Positions 18,441-26,507 of a stretch of DNA of 61,455 bases are shown in pieces; the first letter of the stretch is position 1; each line of letters starts with the position of its first letter. The DNA lies in assembly GCA_040388605.1 (NCBI GenBank), contig JAZKBN010000068.1, positions 1 through 61,455 of the forward strand, read 5' to 3'. The notes under the pieces were generated by a model, which was not told where the DNA came from, searched no databases, and saw only the letters and a list, made by a program, of their open reading frames with translations. This DNA is from JAZKBN01 sp040388605. GTDB lineage: Bacteria > Bacteroidota > Bacteroidia > Cytophagales > Flexibacteraceae. A program made the translations under genes and the position numbers.

Positions 18441-19019
18441 ATGACTTTTGCTGAAATTATTGATGTGATTAAAAAGCCCTGGCCCTGGTATGTTGCAGGT
18501 CCGCTGATAGGCTTAACGGTTCCCGCCCTGCTTATTTTCGGGAACAGGTCTTTTGGTATAAGCAGCACATTCCGGGATATATGTGCAGCCTGCCTGCCGG
18601 CCAAACTGCCGTTTTTCTCGTACAATTGGCGTACATCGGCCTGGAACCTGTATTTTGTTTTGGGAATTTTCCTTGGCGCCGTGTTTGCCGGCAGCGCACT
18701 TGCAAATCCTGCCCCTGTAATAGTTGACCCAAGACTTAGCGCTGAGCTGGCAGGTTACGGCATTACAGATTTCAGCGCACTGCTGCCCGTTCAGCTGTTT
18801 AACCTGCATGCCTTGCTTACCTTCCGAGGATTTATATTTACCGTTATCGGGGGCTTTTTAGTGGGTTTCGGCACTCGCTATGCCGGCGGCTGCACCAGCG
18901 GACATGCCATAATGGGCATTTCAGCGCTGCAATGGCCTTCTGTATTGGCTACATGCTGTTTTATGGCAGGCGGCTTTGCAACTGCAAATCTCGTACTGCC
19001 CTATTTGTTGGCCCTTTAA
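18441..19019 (+). CDS. YeeE/YedE family sulfur-compound transporter, first half
   Basis: A 192-residue membrane protein matching the YeeE/YedE (TsuA-type) family, which imports thiosulfate or related sulfur compounds through a conserved-cysteine relay. The family signature GTRYAGGCTSGHAIMGIS is near residue 150, with its reactive cysteine. At roughly half the length of full YeeE it needs the following gene to complete the channel. That gene starts 28 bases later on the same strand, so the two are an operon. An amphipathic N-terminus and about five hydrophobic segments are visible. Confidence 0.9.
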   Translation: MTFAEIIDVIKKPWPWYVAGPLIGLTVPALLIFGNRSFGISSTFRDICAACLPAKLPFFSYNWRTSAWNLYFVLGIFLGAVFAGSALANPAPVIVDPRLSAELAGYGITDFSALLPVQLFNLHALLTFRGFIFTVIGGFLVGFGTRYAGGCTSGHAIMGISALQWPSVLATCCFMAGGFATANLVLPYLLAL

Positions 19020-19047
19020 TTTTTCAAAGAGTTAATTACTTCCCAGA

Positions 19048-19572
19048 ATGAACAACCACAATACCATTAATGCAGCTTCCGGCATAAACAACCCTGCCGA
19101 CAGCATAATTCCTGAAGGGCCGGAAACAGCGCCATTAAATACCAAAACTGAAACCGGGCTGTTGCCCAATTTTAAGTACCTCGCCTGGGGTATGCTTTTC
19201 GGCATTGTGTTCCTGAAGGCTGAAATTATCAGCTGGTTCCGAATACAGGAAATGTTCAGGCTGCAATCATTCCACATGTTCGGGGTAATAGGCAGCGCGG
19301 TGGCAGTGGGGATGCTCAGCATATTTATTATTAAAAAACTCAATCTGAAAACCCTTGACGGCAAGCATATTGTGATTCAGCCGAAAAAGTTTCAAAAAGG
19401 CCAGATTTACGGAAGCCTGATTTTCGGGATGGGTTGGGCCATTACCGGCGCATGCCCGGGGCCGCTGTTTGCGCAAATAGGTACCGGTTCGCTTGTTGTG
19501 CTGTTTACCCTGCTGAGCGCTTTGGCAGGCACATGGTTCTATGGCTTAATCAGGAACAGGCTGCCGCATTGA
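19048..19572 (+). CDS. YeeE/YedE (DUF6691-type) transporter, second half
   Basis: A 174-residue partner of the preceding gene. After a hydrophilic N-terminal 35 residues come four hydrophobic segments and the cysteine signature GWAITGACPGPLFAQIG near residue 135, the counterpart of the GGCTSG motif in the first half. Such split pairs are widespread in Bacteroidota and Proteobacteria, usually beside sulfurtransferases, persulfide dioxygenases or a CsoR/ArsR regulator. None of these is present here, so the pair is isolated. A strong bidirectional terminator follows. Confidence 0.9.
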   Translation: MNNHNTINAASGINNPADSIIPEGPETAPLNTKTETGLLPNFKYLAWGMLFGIVFLKAEIISWFRIQEMFRLQSFHMFGVIGSAVAVGMLSIFIIKKLNLKTLDGKHIVIQPKKFQKGQIYGSLIFGMGWAITGACPGPLFAQIGTGSLVVLFTLLSALAGTWFYGLIRNRLPH

Positions 19573-19627
19573 GCATAATTGTTCTGCAAACGGGCAAAAC
19601 GGAAAAGAAATACCAAACCCCTATAAA

Positions 19628-19660
19628 GCAAAAGACCCTTCGTCGGAAGGGCCTTTTTGC
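19628..19660. terminator. Bidirectional terminator
   Basis: CCCTTC (19636-19641) pairs with GAAGGG (19646-19651) around a four-base loop. The stem is extended by flanking A-rich and T-rich arms and an outer GC pair, so it works in both directions between the convergent transporter and small secreted-protein genes. Confidence 0.88.
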
Positions 19661-19684
19661 TTAGCAATCTTATTCAAGAGCCGA

Positions 19685-19987
19685 TTACTTGGCACTTGCC
19701 TCAGGCTTGGCGTCAGTTTTAGTTTCTGCACTGGCTTTTGCGCCGTCCTTGTGGCATGACGATGCTTTGGCAGAAGAGCTTTCTTTACCTGAGCAGGCTT
19801 TGGCTCCGCCTTTGCTGCAACAGCTTTTCTTCTCGCCTTTTTTGTCGTCTTTCTTCTTGGCATCATCGTCGCCGGTTGCTTTCACAACGCTTGATTTAGA
19901 TGCTGTTGAAGTGGCGGCGTTAACCGCGGTGAATGATCCTGCTGAAACGAATGCAGCGAGGGCAAGCATTGCAAATATCTTTTTCAT
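19685..19987 (-). CDS. Small secreted Lys/Ala/Ser-rich protein with a cysteine cluster
   Basis: A 100-residue protein of unknown function. Residues 1-24 are a clear signal peptide (cleavage after AVNA). The mature part is low-complexity Lys/Ala/Ser/Asp. In the middle, between about residues 55 and 80, lie KSCCSKGGAKACSG and SSCHKDG, giving four cysteines and a histidine that could bind a metal or form disulfides. The tail is Ala/Lys/Thr. It is convergent with the sulfur transporter pair and has its own region upstream. It could be a metal-buffering periplasmic protein, but no family was recognised. Confidence 0.72.
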   Translation of the reverse strand: MKKIFAMLALAAFVSAGSFTAVNAATSTASKSSVVKATGDDDAKKKDDKKGEKKSCCSKGGAKACSGKESSSAKASSCHKDGAKASAETKTDAKPEASAK

Positions 19988-20076
19988 GTCTTCTGTTTGG
20001 GGGTGAATCGGTTTTAAGGCCGGGGTTGAACAACGAGGACTGAACTAACAGGAAAGCACCCTCAACTCTTTCCGTC

Positions 20077-20105
20077 AAAAAGCCGCCGCCGAATAAACGG
20101 CGGCG
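20077..20105 (-). terminator. Terminator after the DUF1573 gene
   Basis: CGCCGCCG (20084-20091) pairs with CGGCGGCG (20098-20105) over a six-base loop; on the minus strand a T run follows (20077-20081). It lies 56 bases beyond the stop codon. Confidence 0.88.
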
Positions 20106-20160
20106 AACAGATTGAATAACGCAGGCCGAAGCCTTTTATTTTTAAGCCCTCAGCAGGCTT

Positions 20161-21432
20161 TTACTTTTTCTTTGCAGGGGCCTTTTTAACACCGTTCACA
20201 CCGGTTTTTGAAGGCGGAGGTGTAGAGATAACAGGCAAAGATTTGCTGTGGTCATCTGTGGCATTTGAACCTTCAACGGCAGGCGTTTTTCCTGATTCGT
20301 CAGGTTTAGCGGCTGCAGGAATTTTAGCTTTAATAGTCAGGAAGCGTGTTGGCTCTACAGGGTCGTTGGTGTAAAGGGTTACGCTCTGCTGCTGATCGCC
20401 TTCGTGCTTACCGGCTGTGTTAAAGGTAACTTTAATGTTGCCGGTTTCGCCGGGAGCCAATAAAGTTTTAGAGGGCTGTGAAGCAGTACAGCCGCAGCTT
20501 GCCTTGCTTTTGAAAATTTCAAGGGGCTTGGCGCCTGTGTTTGTAAACTCAAACTCGGTGCTTACCACGTCGCCAATTTTCAGGTCGCCGAACTGGTGCT
20601 CGGTTTTGCCGTCCTTAAATTTCATGCGGGGGCCTTTCAGCGCTTCCTTTTCATCAAGCTTGGTTGGCTCCATTTCAATGGTGGCAATTACGTAAGCCTT
20701 AAGGGTATGCGCGCTGCTGTCCTGGATTTGAATGTCGATAGGATCATTTACATAACCCCAGTCTTTTTTAACTTTGGCATCATAAGTAACTGTAATATCA
20801 GCCGTTTCTTTTGGCTGAAGGGTGGTTTTATCGATGCTCAGCTTAAAGTGGGCAGGGGTGCCTGCAGGCAAAGCAATGGTAGCGGGGCCGCTCCATTCGT
20901 TATAAATTTTAAAGCTCTGCTTACCTTCCTTATCGGGCGATACGCGGCCAAGGTTCAGGTATTCAGATACCAGGCGCACATTACCGAATTTACGGGGATA
21001 CAAATCAGCAGCGGTTTTAACACGCTCAGTAACCGTACCTTTTATAGTAAGTACAGAAGTAGGGTTTTGAGCGGCAGTAGATGTAACAGTAAGCGATTTG
21101 TTAAATGCGCCCGGGCGACCTGCCGGGTTATATTCAGCTTCAACAAAACCGGTTCCGCCCGGCGGAACTTCATCTTTACTCCAACCCGGGGTAGTGCAGC
21201 CGCAGCTGGCCTGTACATTGGTAACTTTTACGGGGGCGTTACCTTTATTAATAAAATTAAAACGGAACTTTTGCGGGCCTGACTCTTCTTTGAACGTCCC
21301 GAAATCGTGGTTGGGTTCCTTGAACTCAATAACGGCGCCCTGCACAGCCGGAGCGGCCGCGGGTGCTTGCGCCATGGCACGGAAGCCGAGCAGCATAAGA
21401 GCTGCCATCAGCATGGAAAATGATTTTTTCAT
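20161..21432 (-). CDS. Secreted protein with two DUF1573 domains
   Basis: A 423-residue exported protein with a signal peptide (1-21, RAMAQ boundary). Two DUF1573 (ASH/MSP-like Ig fold) domains are visible at about residues 36-135 and 265-375. Each has the family pattern of H-FG-----G-----F-F-N-G--PL followed by a SCGCT motif. Between them is another Ig-like region (LNLGRVSPDKEGKQSFKIYN). The C-terminal 50 residues are a Pro/Lys/Ser linker ending KKAPAKKK. DUF1573 proteins are abundant in Bacteroidota envelopes and have no known biochemical function. It is a single gene with its own terminator, divergent from trpS. Confidence 0.88.
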   Translation of the reverse strand: MKKSFSMLMAALMLLGFRAMAQAPAAAPAVQGAVIEFKEPNHDFGTFKEESGPQKFRFNFINKGNAPVKVTNVQASCGCTTPGWSKDEVPPGGTGFVEAEYNPAGRPGAFNKSLTVTSTAAQNPTSVLTIKGTVTERVKTAADLYPRKFGNVRLVSEYLNLGRVSPDKEGKQSFKIYNEWSGPATIALPAGTPAHFKLSIDKTTLQPKETADITVTYDAKVKKDWGYVNDPIDIQIQDSSAHTLKAYVIATIEMEPTKLDEKEALKGPRMKFKDGKTEHQFGDLKIGDVVSTEFEFTNTGAKPLEIFKSKASCGCTASQPSKTLLAPGETGNIKVTFNTAGKHEGDQQQSVTLYTNDPVEPTRFLTIKAKIPAAAKPDESGKTPAVEGSNATDDHSKSLPVISTPPPSKTGVNGVKKAPAKKK

Positions 21433-21570
21433 ACTTTCAGTATGTGTTTTGGGAAGGAATGGTTAACAGATTAAAGATTTTTGGTAAGATGTAAAGGCAT
21501 TTACCGTAAATAACGGCAAAAGCCGGGAATTGTGTAAATTGAGGCCCAAATTTCAGTAAAAATATCTGAC

Positions 21571-22551
21571 ATGTCAAGAATCCTGACAGGAATACAAAGC
21601 TCCGGCAAGCCCCATCTGGGCAATATACTGGGTGCAATTTTACCGGCCATAGAGCTGGGTAAAGACAGCAAAAACGACTGCCTTTATTTTATAGCTGATT
21701 TGCACAGCCTTACCAGCGTGAAAGACGCTGAAACCCGCCGCGAAAATACCCGCGCGGTAGCCGCAGCCTGGCTGGCATTTGGTTTCGATACAGATAAGAA
21801 CCTGCTCTATCGCCAAAGCGATATGCCTGAGGTATGCGAGCTCACCTGGTATCTCGGCTGCTTTGCCCCCTACCCCATGCTGGCTAACGCCCACAGCTTT
21901 AAAGAAAAGGCCGACAGGCTCAGCGACGTGAATGCAGGCATTTTCTACTACCCCGTGCTCATGAGCGCCGATATATTATTATACGACGCCCAATACGTAC
22001 CCGTAGGAAAAGACCAGCTGCAGCATGTTGAAATAGCCCGCGACATTGCTGCCGCCGTTAACAACCGTTACGAGGCTGAAATTTTCGTGATGCCCGAAGC
22101 CCGCATCGGTAAAGATGTGATGACCGTGCCCGGTACCGACGGCAAAAAAATGAGCAAGAGCTACAACAACACCATCGACATTTTTGTGCCCGATAAGCAA
22201 TTGCGCAAAACCGTAATGAGCATTGTTACCGACAGCACCCCCCTCGAAGATCCCAAGAATCCCGATACTGATAACGTTTTCGCTATCTACAAGCTGCTTT
22301 GCAGCCCTGAGCAGGTTGAACAAATGCGTGCAAAATACCTGGGCGGCAATTATGGCTACGGCCATGCCAAACAGGAACTGTACGAATTAATCCTTGAAAA
22401 ATTTGCCGAACCCCGTGAGAAGTACAATAACTATATGGCGAATCCTGATGCCCTGGAGGCTGAATTAGCCAAAGGCGCTGAAAAGGCAAGAAAAATAGGG
22501 CATGAGGTGCTGGGCAGGGTCAGGAAGGTGATGGGGTTTGGGAAACCATAA
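21571..22551 (+). CDS. trpS: Tryptophanyl-tRNA synthetase
   Basis: Charges tRNA-Trp. A class I synthetase with the HIGH-equivalent at residues 15-18 (HLGN, in SGKPHLGNILGA) and the KMSKS loop at residues 193-197. At 326 residues it has the normal bacterial length. Other family blocks are ADLHSLT and YPVLMSADILLYDAQYVPVG. Monocistronic on the plus strand; the only hairpin after it is weak. Confidence 0.97.
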   Translation: MSRILTGIQSSGKPHLGNILGAILPAIELGKDSKNDCLYFIADLHSLTSVKDAETRRENTRAVAAAWLAFGFDTDKNLLYRQSDMPEVCELTWYLGCFAPYPMLANAHSFKEKADRLSDVNAGIFYYPVLMSADILLYDAQYVPVGKDQLQHVEIARDIAAAVNNRYEAEIFVMPEARIGKDVMTVPGTDGKKMSKSYNNTIDIFVPDKQLRKTVMSIVTDSTPLEDPKNPDTDNVFAIYKLLCSPEQVEQMRAKYLGGNYGYGHAKQELYELILEKFAEPREKYNNYMANPDALEAELAKGAEKARKIGHEVLGRVRKVMGFGKP

Positions 22552-22627
22552 AATTCAATAATATGTTAAATGAATAAGGGCTCCATATAATCCGGGGCCC
22601 TCTATAGTTTTAAACCATTTTAAAAAA

Positions 22628-25132
22628 CTAAAACTTAATCACCCCCTGCGTTACCGTTTCCTTAAAATCAAAAGATGAGGTAAGCTTGTTTTCTATTTTA
22701 CCGGTTTGCCCGTTAAATTTAAACTCATTGCAGAGGCCTACCTGTCCGTCGCGGTTTTTGAGCACTTCAAGGTAAATGGTATCGGGGTCGGGCTCTATGG
22801 GCCTGCCGTTTTTATCGCGGTTGCCTTCTCGACTGCCTTTGAAACCACGGTTCCACATGCCGAGAATTAAATTGGCGGTTTGTTCAATGTCGCCTGCCTC
22901 GCGTATTTTACTGCTGTCCATATCGCCTTCGCACTGCACATCGCGGTTGAACTGGGCACCGAGGATTATGGGCAGGCCTGTAGGTACGGCAGCTTCGTTC
23001 AGCAGCTTATTACAAATGCTTTGCAGCTCAAGCTGGCGACTGTTGTAATTGCCCTTTATGCGCAGCATCTGAATATAATCTATAAAAACCGCCCCCACGG
23101 TATCGTGCCGATGCAGGTAGTTAATGGCGCGTAAAAGGCCGTCTGTCTCCAGGTTGCCGTAATGTATTTTTATGCGGCCGGTGTTTATGAGCGTATCGTA
23201 GAACTTTTCGCGCCCGATACGGAATGTATGATTGTTGTAACCAATGCCGCCCTTTTTATAAAAGCCTTCTATGTAAGAGGTATTGGTGCCGATTGCAAAA
23301 TCTTCGTTGATGAAAATATTCATCAGCTTGATATACAGCGTAGACGCATCTTCCTCGTAGCTGAAGAAATGGAAATTGCGATCAGGATACGCAAGGGCCA
23401 TGTTCAGCATCAGGTTAAGCGCCATAGCAGTCTTACCGTGGCTGGTTCGGGCAGGCACTATGGTAATAGCCCCGGCAGGTATCTGCAAAGGCTGCAAACG
23501 ACCAATGGCATCGCGGAGGTGAAAACCGGTGGAGATACTTTGGGGCTTGCTTACAATACGTTCAATGAGCTGCGCCTCGCTGAAAGGCGCCAGCATGCTG
23601 TGGTAATGCAGGGCATCGCCGTTTACTTTAATTTCCTCGCTGCGCTTGCTGAGCAGTTCGCGGGCCGTAGTGAAAAAGCCTTCTTTCAGCAATTGCCGGG
23701 CTTCTTCCACCATTTTAATAAAGGCCGATTTTTCCCTTTCCTGCTCGGCATCGAAACGCATTTGCTCGGCCTTCTCCCTGAAGCTTTCGCGGGTAATGTG
23801 CAGGGCCTGCGCATAAGTAATAAATGCGCTGAAAAAGCTGTCGCGATCAATGGGATCACTAAGGGTGTTGCTGGGCTCAAGGGCTTCCACTACCAATTGC
23901 TCGCGGTCGCGGGAAGTAAACACGCCTGTATCTGCCAGTCGGGTTTCAAAACGGCCTTGCAAATCGTTAAGAGAATGCAGCCAGTGCGATGCGGCATTGT
24001 CTATGGCCTCGCTCAGGGCCGATGAACCCAGTTCACGCAGGCATTGGTCGGGGTCTTTAATGCCGGGAGGCAGTGTAGCCACAAAGCACCTGAAACCACC
24101 GAAACGATTAATGAGCAGTACAGCCTTGCGGGTGGCTTCAGCGCCTGCTTTATCGGCATCAAGCACTAGGGTGATGCGCTTAATGCCGGTGGTTTTTAAA
24201 AGCCTGAGCTGCTTTTCGTTCAGGCTGCTGCCGCCAAGGGCAACCACATTTGAGAAGCCGCGAACGGTGGCATGCAGGGCATCAAGCTGACCCTCTGTAA
24301 TAACCACCTCGGGGTTTTTGCGCATGTAGCGCAGGTTAAAAATAAGCCCTTGTTTCTCAAGGCCCTTGGTATAGAGGTATTTGAAATTATCGCCCCCGTC
24401 AGGGCTATGGAAAATATTGCGGGCTATAAAGCCCAGTATTTTGCCGCCGGGGTCGCGGAAAGGTATGGTGAGCCTGTGCGAGCTGCCGGAGCCGAAAGCG
24501 CCGTCGAAACGCGACCATGCAGCTTCTTTTATTTCCTCCTCGAAAGCATCAAGGCTTTGAATGTATTCGTAAATTTCTGCTGCTGATGGCATACAGCCCA
24601 GCTCCATTTTATAGGTTTCGCTGTTCCAGTTGCTTTCCTGGGCCGGCTTGCGGACATCGGCCAGGGTATAGCCGCGTTTCAGGCAGTATTCACGTACACG
24701 GGCGGCATCAGGGCCGGGGTCGGTATGGAAAACGGAAAGGAACCTGTCGTTCAGGAGCTCAAAAAGCGATGCCAGGCGGGTGCGGAATACGAAATTGCGC
24801 AACTGCTCGGTATCGGGCACATCTGGCAGGATAACATTGGCCAGGGCGGCCATGGTACGCAGAATTTCGGCATTGCCCATGCCGCGTTGCTCACGCAGGT
24901 AATCCCAGAGGGTTACGAAGCCACGGGTCCAGTCTTTAATACCATAGGCGGTGTTTTCATATATATACACCTTGCCGGTGGCGTCGCCCTCGGTGCCGTC
25001 GGTTTTAACTTTGTTAGTGCTCTGCCAGTAATTGCCCTTGCGTACCAGCCCGAATTCGGGCAGCATGTCATCGAGCCTGCTGTAAAGGGCAGGGTAGATT
25101 TCATGGGTGAGCAGCTCAGATACTGACGACAT
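22628..25132 (-). CDS. Primase-helicase fusion (DnaG core + DnaB-like ATPase)
   Basis: An 834-residue fusion of a DnaG-type primase core and a DnaB/Twinkle/T7 gp4-type helicase. Residues about 215-245 match the primase core N-part (IPFRDPGGKILGFIARN). A Toprim domain follows with Glu280 (VITEGQLDALHA) and the DxD pair Asp325/Asp327 (LVLDADKAG). The helicase half has the P-loop ARTSHGKT at 561-568, Walker B Asp685 (VFIDYIQML) and the LGAQFNRDV sensor block. The N-terminal 100 residues occupy the place of the CHC2 zinc finger but contain no cysteine at all; the first Cys is residue 150. No phage or plasmid genes flank it. It may be a domesticated mobile-element replication gene or a repair primase. 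Confidence 0.9.
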   Translation of the reverse strand: MSSVSELLTHEIYPALYSRLDDMLPEFGLVRKGNYWQSTNKVKTDGTEGDATGKVYIYENTAYGIKDWTRGFVTLWDYLREQRGMGNAEILRTMAALANVILPDVPDTEQLRNFVFRTRLASLFELLNDRFLSVFHTDPGPDAARVREYCLKRGYTLADVRKPAQESNWNSETYKMELGCMPSAAEIYEYIQSLDAFEEEIKEAAWSRFDGAFGSGSSHRLTIPFRDPGGKILGFIARNIFHSPDGGDNFKYLYTKGLEKQGLIFNLRYMRKNPEVVITEGQLDALHATVRGFSNVVALGGSSLNEKQLRLLKTTGIKRITLVLDADKAGAEATRKAVLLINRFGGFRCFVATLPPGIKDPDQCLRELGSSALSEAIDNAASHWLHSLNDLQGRFETRLADTGVFTSRDREQLVVEALEPSNTLSDPIDRDSFFSAFITYAQALHITRESFREKAEQMRFDAEQEREKSAFIKMVEEARQLLKEGFFTTARELLSKRSEEIKVNGDALHYHSMLAPFSEAQLIERIVSKPQSISTGFHLRDAIGRLQPLQIPAGAITIVPARTSHGKTAMALNLMLNMALAYPDRNFHFFSYEEDASTLYIKLMNIFINEDFAIGTNTSYIEGFYKKGGIGYNNHTFRIGREKFYDTLINTGRIKIHYGNLETDGLLRAINYLHRHDTVGAVFIDYIQMLRIKGNYNSRQLELQSICNKLLNEAAVPTGLPIILGAQFNRDVQCEGDMDSSKIREAGDIEQTANLILGMWNRGFKGSREGNRDKNGRPIEPDPDTIYLEVLKNRDGQVGLCNEFKFNGQTGKIENKLTSSFDFKETVTQGVIKF

Positions 25133-25239
25133 AGCAGGTTTTGTAATTAAGCCGTAATATACGGACTTTTGACTTGCTGATGCCAGGTGCCACTTTTCAT
25201 TTTACCCGTCGGACAACAGACAATCTGCATTATTTATAT

Positions 25240-26097
25240 ATGCTTGATATCATTATATCGATTTTATTTCGTTCTAATCTTTACCGTAAAGAACAGCGCG
25301 GCGGATTTACAGCCCGATTAATTTTTGTATTTTTCGTATTAGCCATAATTGCAGCAATTATAATTATGGGGCCTGAAAATCAGTATATCGACAGCATGCC
25401 TTCAGCAAGTGAATTTGCATCAAAACCCGGTGTAAATTTTGGTGCAACAGAAAGTATGGAATCGTTTTTTGGTTCAAAAGGAATTATAACTTTCAAAGAT
25501 TCAGGGAATAACTATAGGCATGATATTGTATTTTTAAACCCCGACAACTCGGTTTTTGCAAACCTCAATTTTGCCCGGCAGAAAATAGCATTTAATAAGG
25601 AAACATACACCTTCACACAAATTGCCGGCGATACAACTGTTTTAGATAAATACGATTTTAAGCCAAAAGGCTTTTACCCGGCCGATTATAACATATTGCT
25701 GCTTGAATATTCTGAAATTCAATCCGGCTATGCTACGGTATTTATTAACCATGCAAAAAACATTAAAAAACGCATTAAGCTTAATAAGCAAATGTACAAT
25801 GCCGAGCCTTGGGAAAAGCACCTGAAATCTGTTGTAATCGGTTTCAACCCGGTGCTTAACCCAATAATGAAAAGCAACAGCCCGCGCTCCGGTTTAAAAG
25901 GCTACGTTCAATTTCGCGACAGGGAAGAACCTGAAACGGGCTACGCCTTCCGAATAGATGAAATATCAGGCGATTGGGCCAAAATAAGTTGTATTGAATA
26001 CTGCGACAGTCCTTGCTACACCAACCAAAAATACGATGGCTGGATTCTTTGGAGAGCAAACGGTAAGCTGCTCATAGAGCTGCATTATGCCTGCTGA
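25240..26097 (+). CDS. Gene A: orphan membrane-anchored protein with SH3-like C-terminus
   Basis: A 285-residue protein with no recognised family over most of its length. The Met at 25240 is preferred to the open extension from 25174, because it puts the single membrane helix (residues 27-43) near the N-terminus. The rest is a soluble, probably extracytoplasmic domain. The C-terminal 65 residues (GYVQFRDREEPETGYAF through GWILWRANGKLLIELHY) resemble SH3-like modules of Bacteroidota envelope proteins and contain five cysteines. The last 48 codons are duplicated, in frame, 5.06 kb downstream at 31013-31159. Base composition is more AT-rich than its neighbours, suggesting recent arrival or fast evolution. 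Confidence 0.7.
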   Translation: MLDIIISILFRSNLYRKEQRGGFTARLIFVFFVLAIIAAIIIMGPENQYIDSMPSASEFASKPGVNFGATESMESFFGSKGIITFKDSGNNYRHDIVFLNPDNSVFANLNFARQKIAFNKETYTFTQIAGDTTVLDKYDFKPKGFYPADYNILLLEYSEIQSGYATVFINHAKNIKKRIKLNKQMYNAEPWEKHLKSVVIGFNPVLNPIMKSNSPRSGLKGYVQFRDREEPETGYAFRIDEISGDWAKISCIEYCDSPCYTNQKYDGWILWRANGKLLIELHYAC

Positions 26098-26182
26098 GAG
26101 CAGGTAAATGCAAAAACAAACAGGGTTTCCAACCTGTTATTTACCACATTTACTTCCGGCATTTTCCTGAATTCTTCAGTAA
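25950..26182. repeat. Left copy of a ~233-bp diverged direct repeat flanking the adhesin
   Basis: Matches 31012-31245 in the same orientation with about 19 differences and one single-base gap by eye (roughly 90% identity). It contains the last 48 codons of gene A (residues 238-285), the shared intergenic hairpin (AACAGG 26119-26124 / CCTGTT 26133-26138), and a tail corresponding to the last codons of gene B. Confidence 0.92.
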
Positions 26183-26507
26183 ACTTTTGGTAACGACATA
26201 CGAACATATACTATCGGGACAAGGGTTTAGAAAATGCTCTCCCCTGATAAGGCGTGATTAATCCATACTTATCACTTCAGCACCAATTAAGCCTGGCTGT
26301 TACTGTGTGTTCCTAAAGCACCAAAACCGTTTCCTGCACTGAAGTCGGTGGTAACAAGAAATACGGGCCCTTGTTTACCGCCACAGTTTAAATATGGTTA
26401 AAACTGCCCTGGTCATACAAGGTATTGCTATGCTTCCTGACTTAACCGCGTCGCCATGTAGCGGTTTCCAATATGTGTCACCGCCTGATGACGATGGGAT
26501 TAAAGGC
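26098..26507. other. Intergenic region between gene A and the NHL/Ig adhesin
   Basis: 410 bases without an intact gene. The first 85 complete the left direct repeat, including the gene B remnant. The remaining 325 bases (26183-26507) show no coding frame, no clear hairpin and no promoter match; they are the 3' flank of the adhesin cassette. Confidence 0.6.
26137..26182 (-). pseudogene. Remnant of the 3' end of gene B
   Basis: Aligns with the last 15 codons of the intact TPR gene at 31199. The homologous EFRKK start of the segment is kept, but one base is missing and the frame shifts after it, so the final residues no longer match. The rest of the gene is absent; the match stops at 26182. Confidence 0.75.

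Noticed and set aside
19621..19866. An 81-codon minus-strand frame rich in Lys/Arg
   Set aside because: Overlaps the small secreted protein in another frame; the other frame has a proper signal peptide and ends before the terminator.
22564..22600. Possible hairpin (GGGCTCC / GGGGCCC) after trpS
   Set aside because: Imperfect stem and no adequate T run; too weak to call a terminator.
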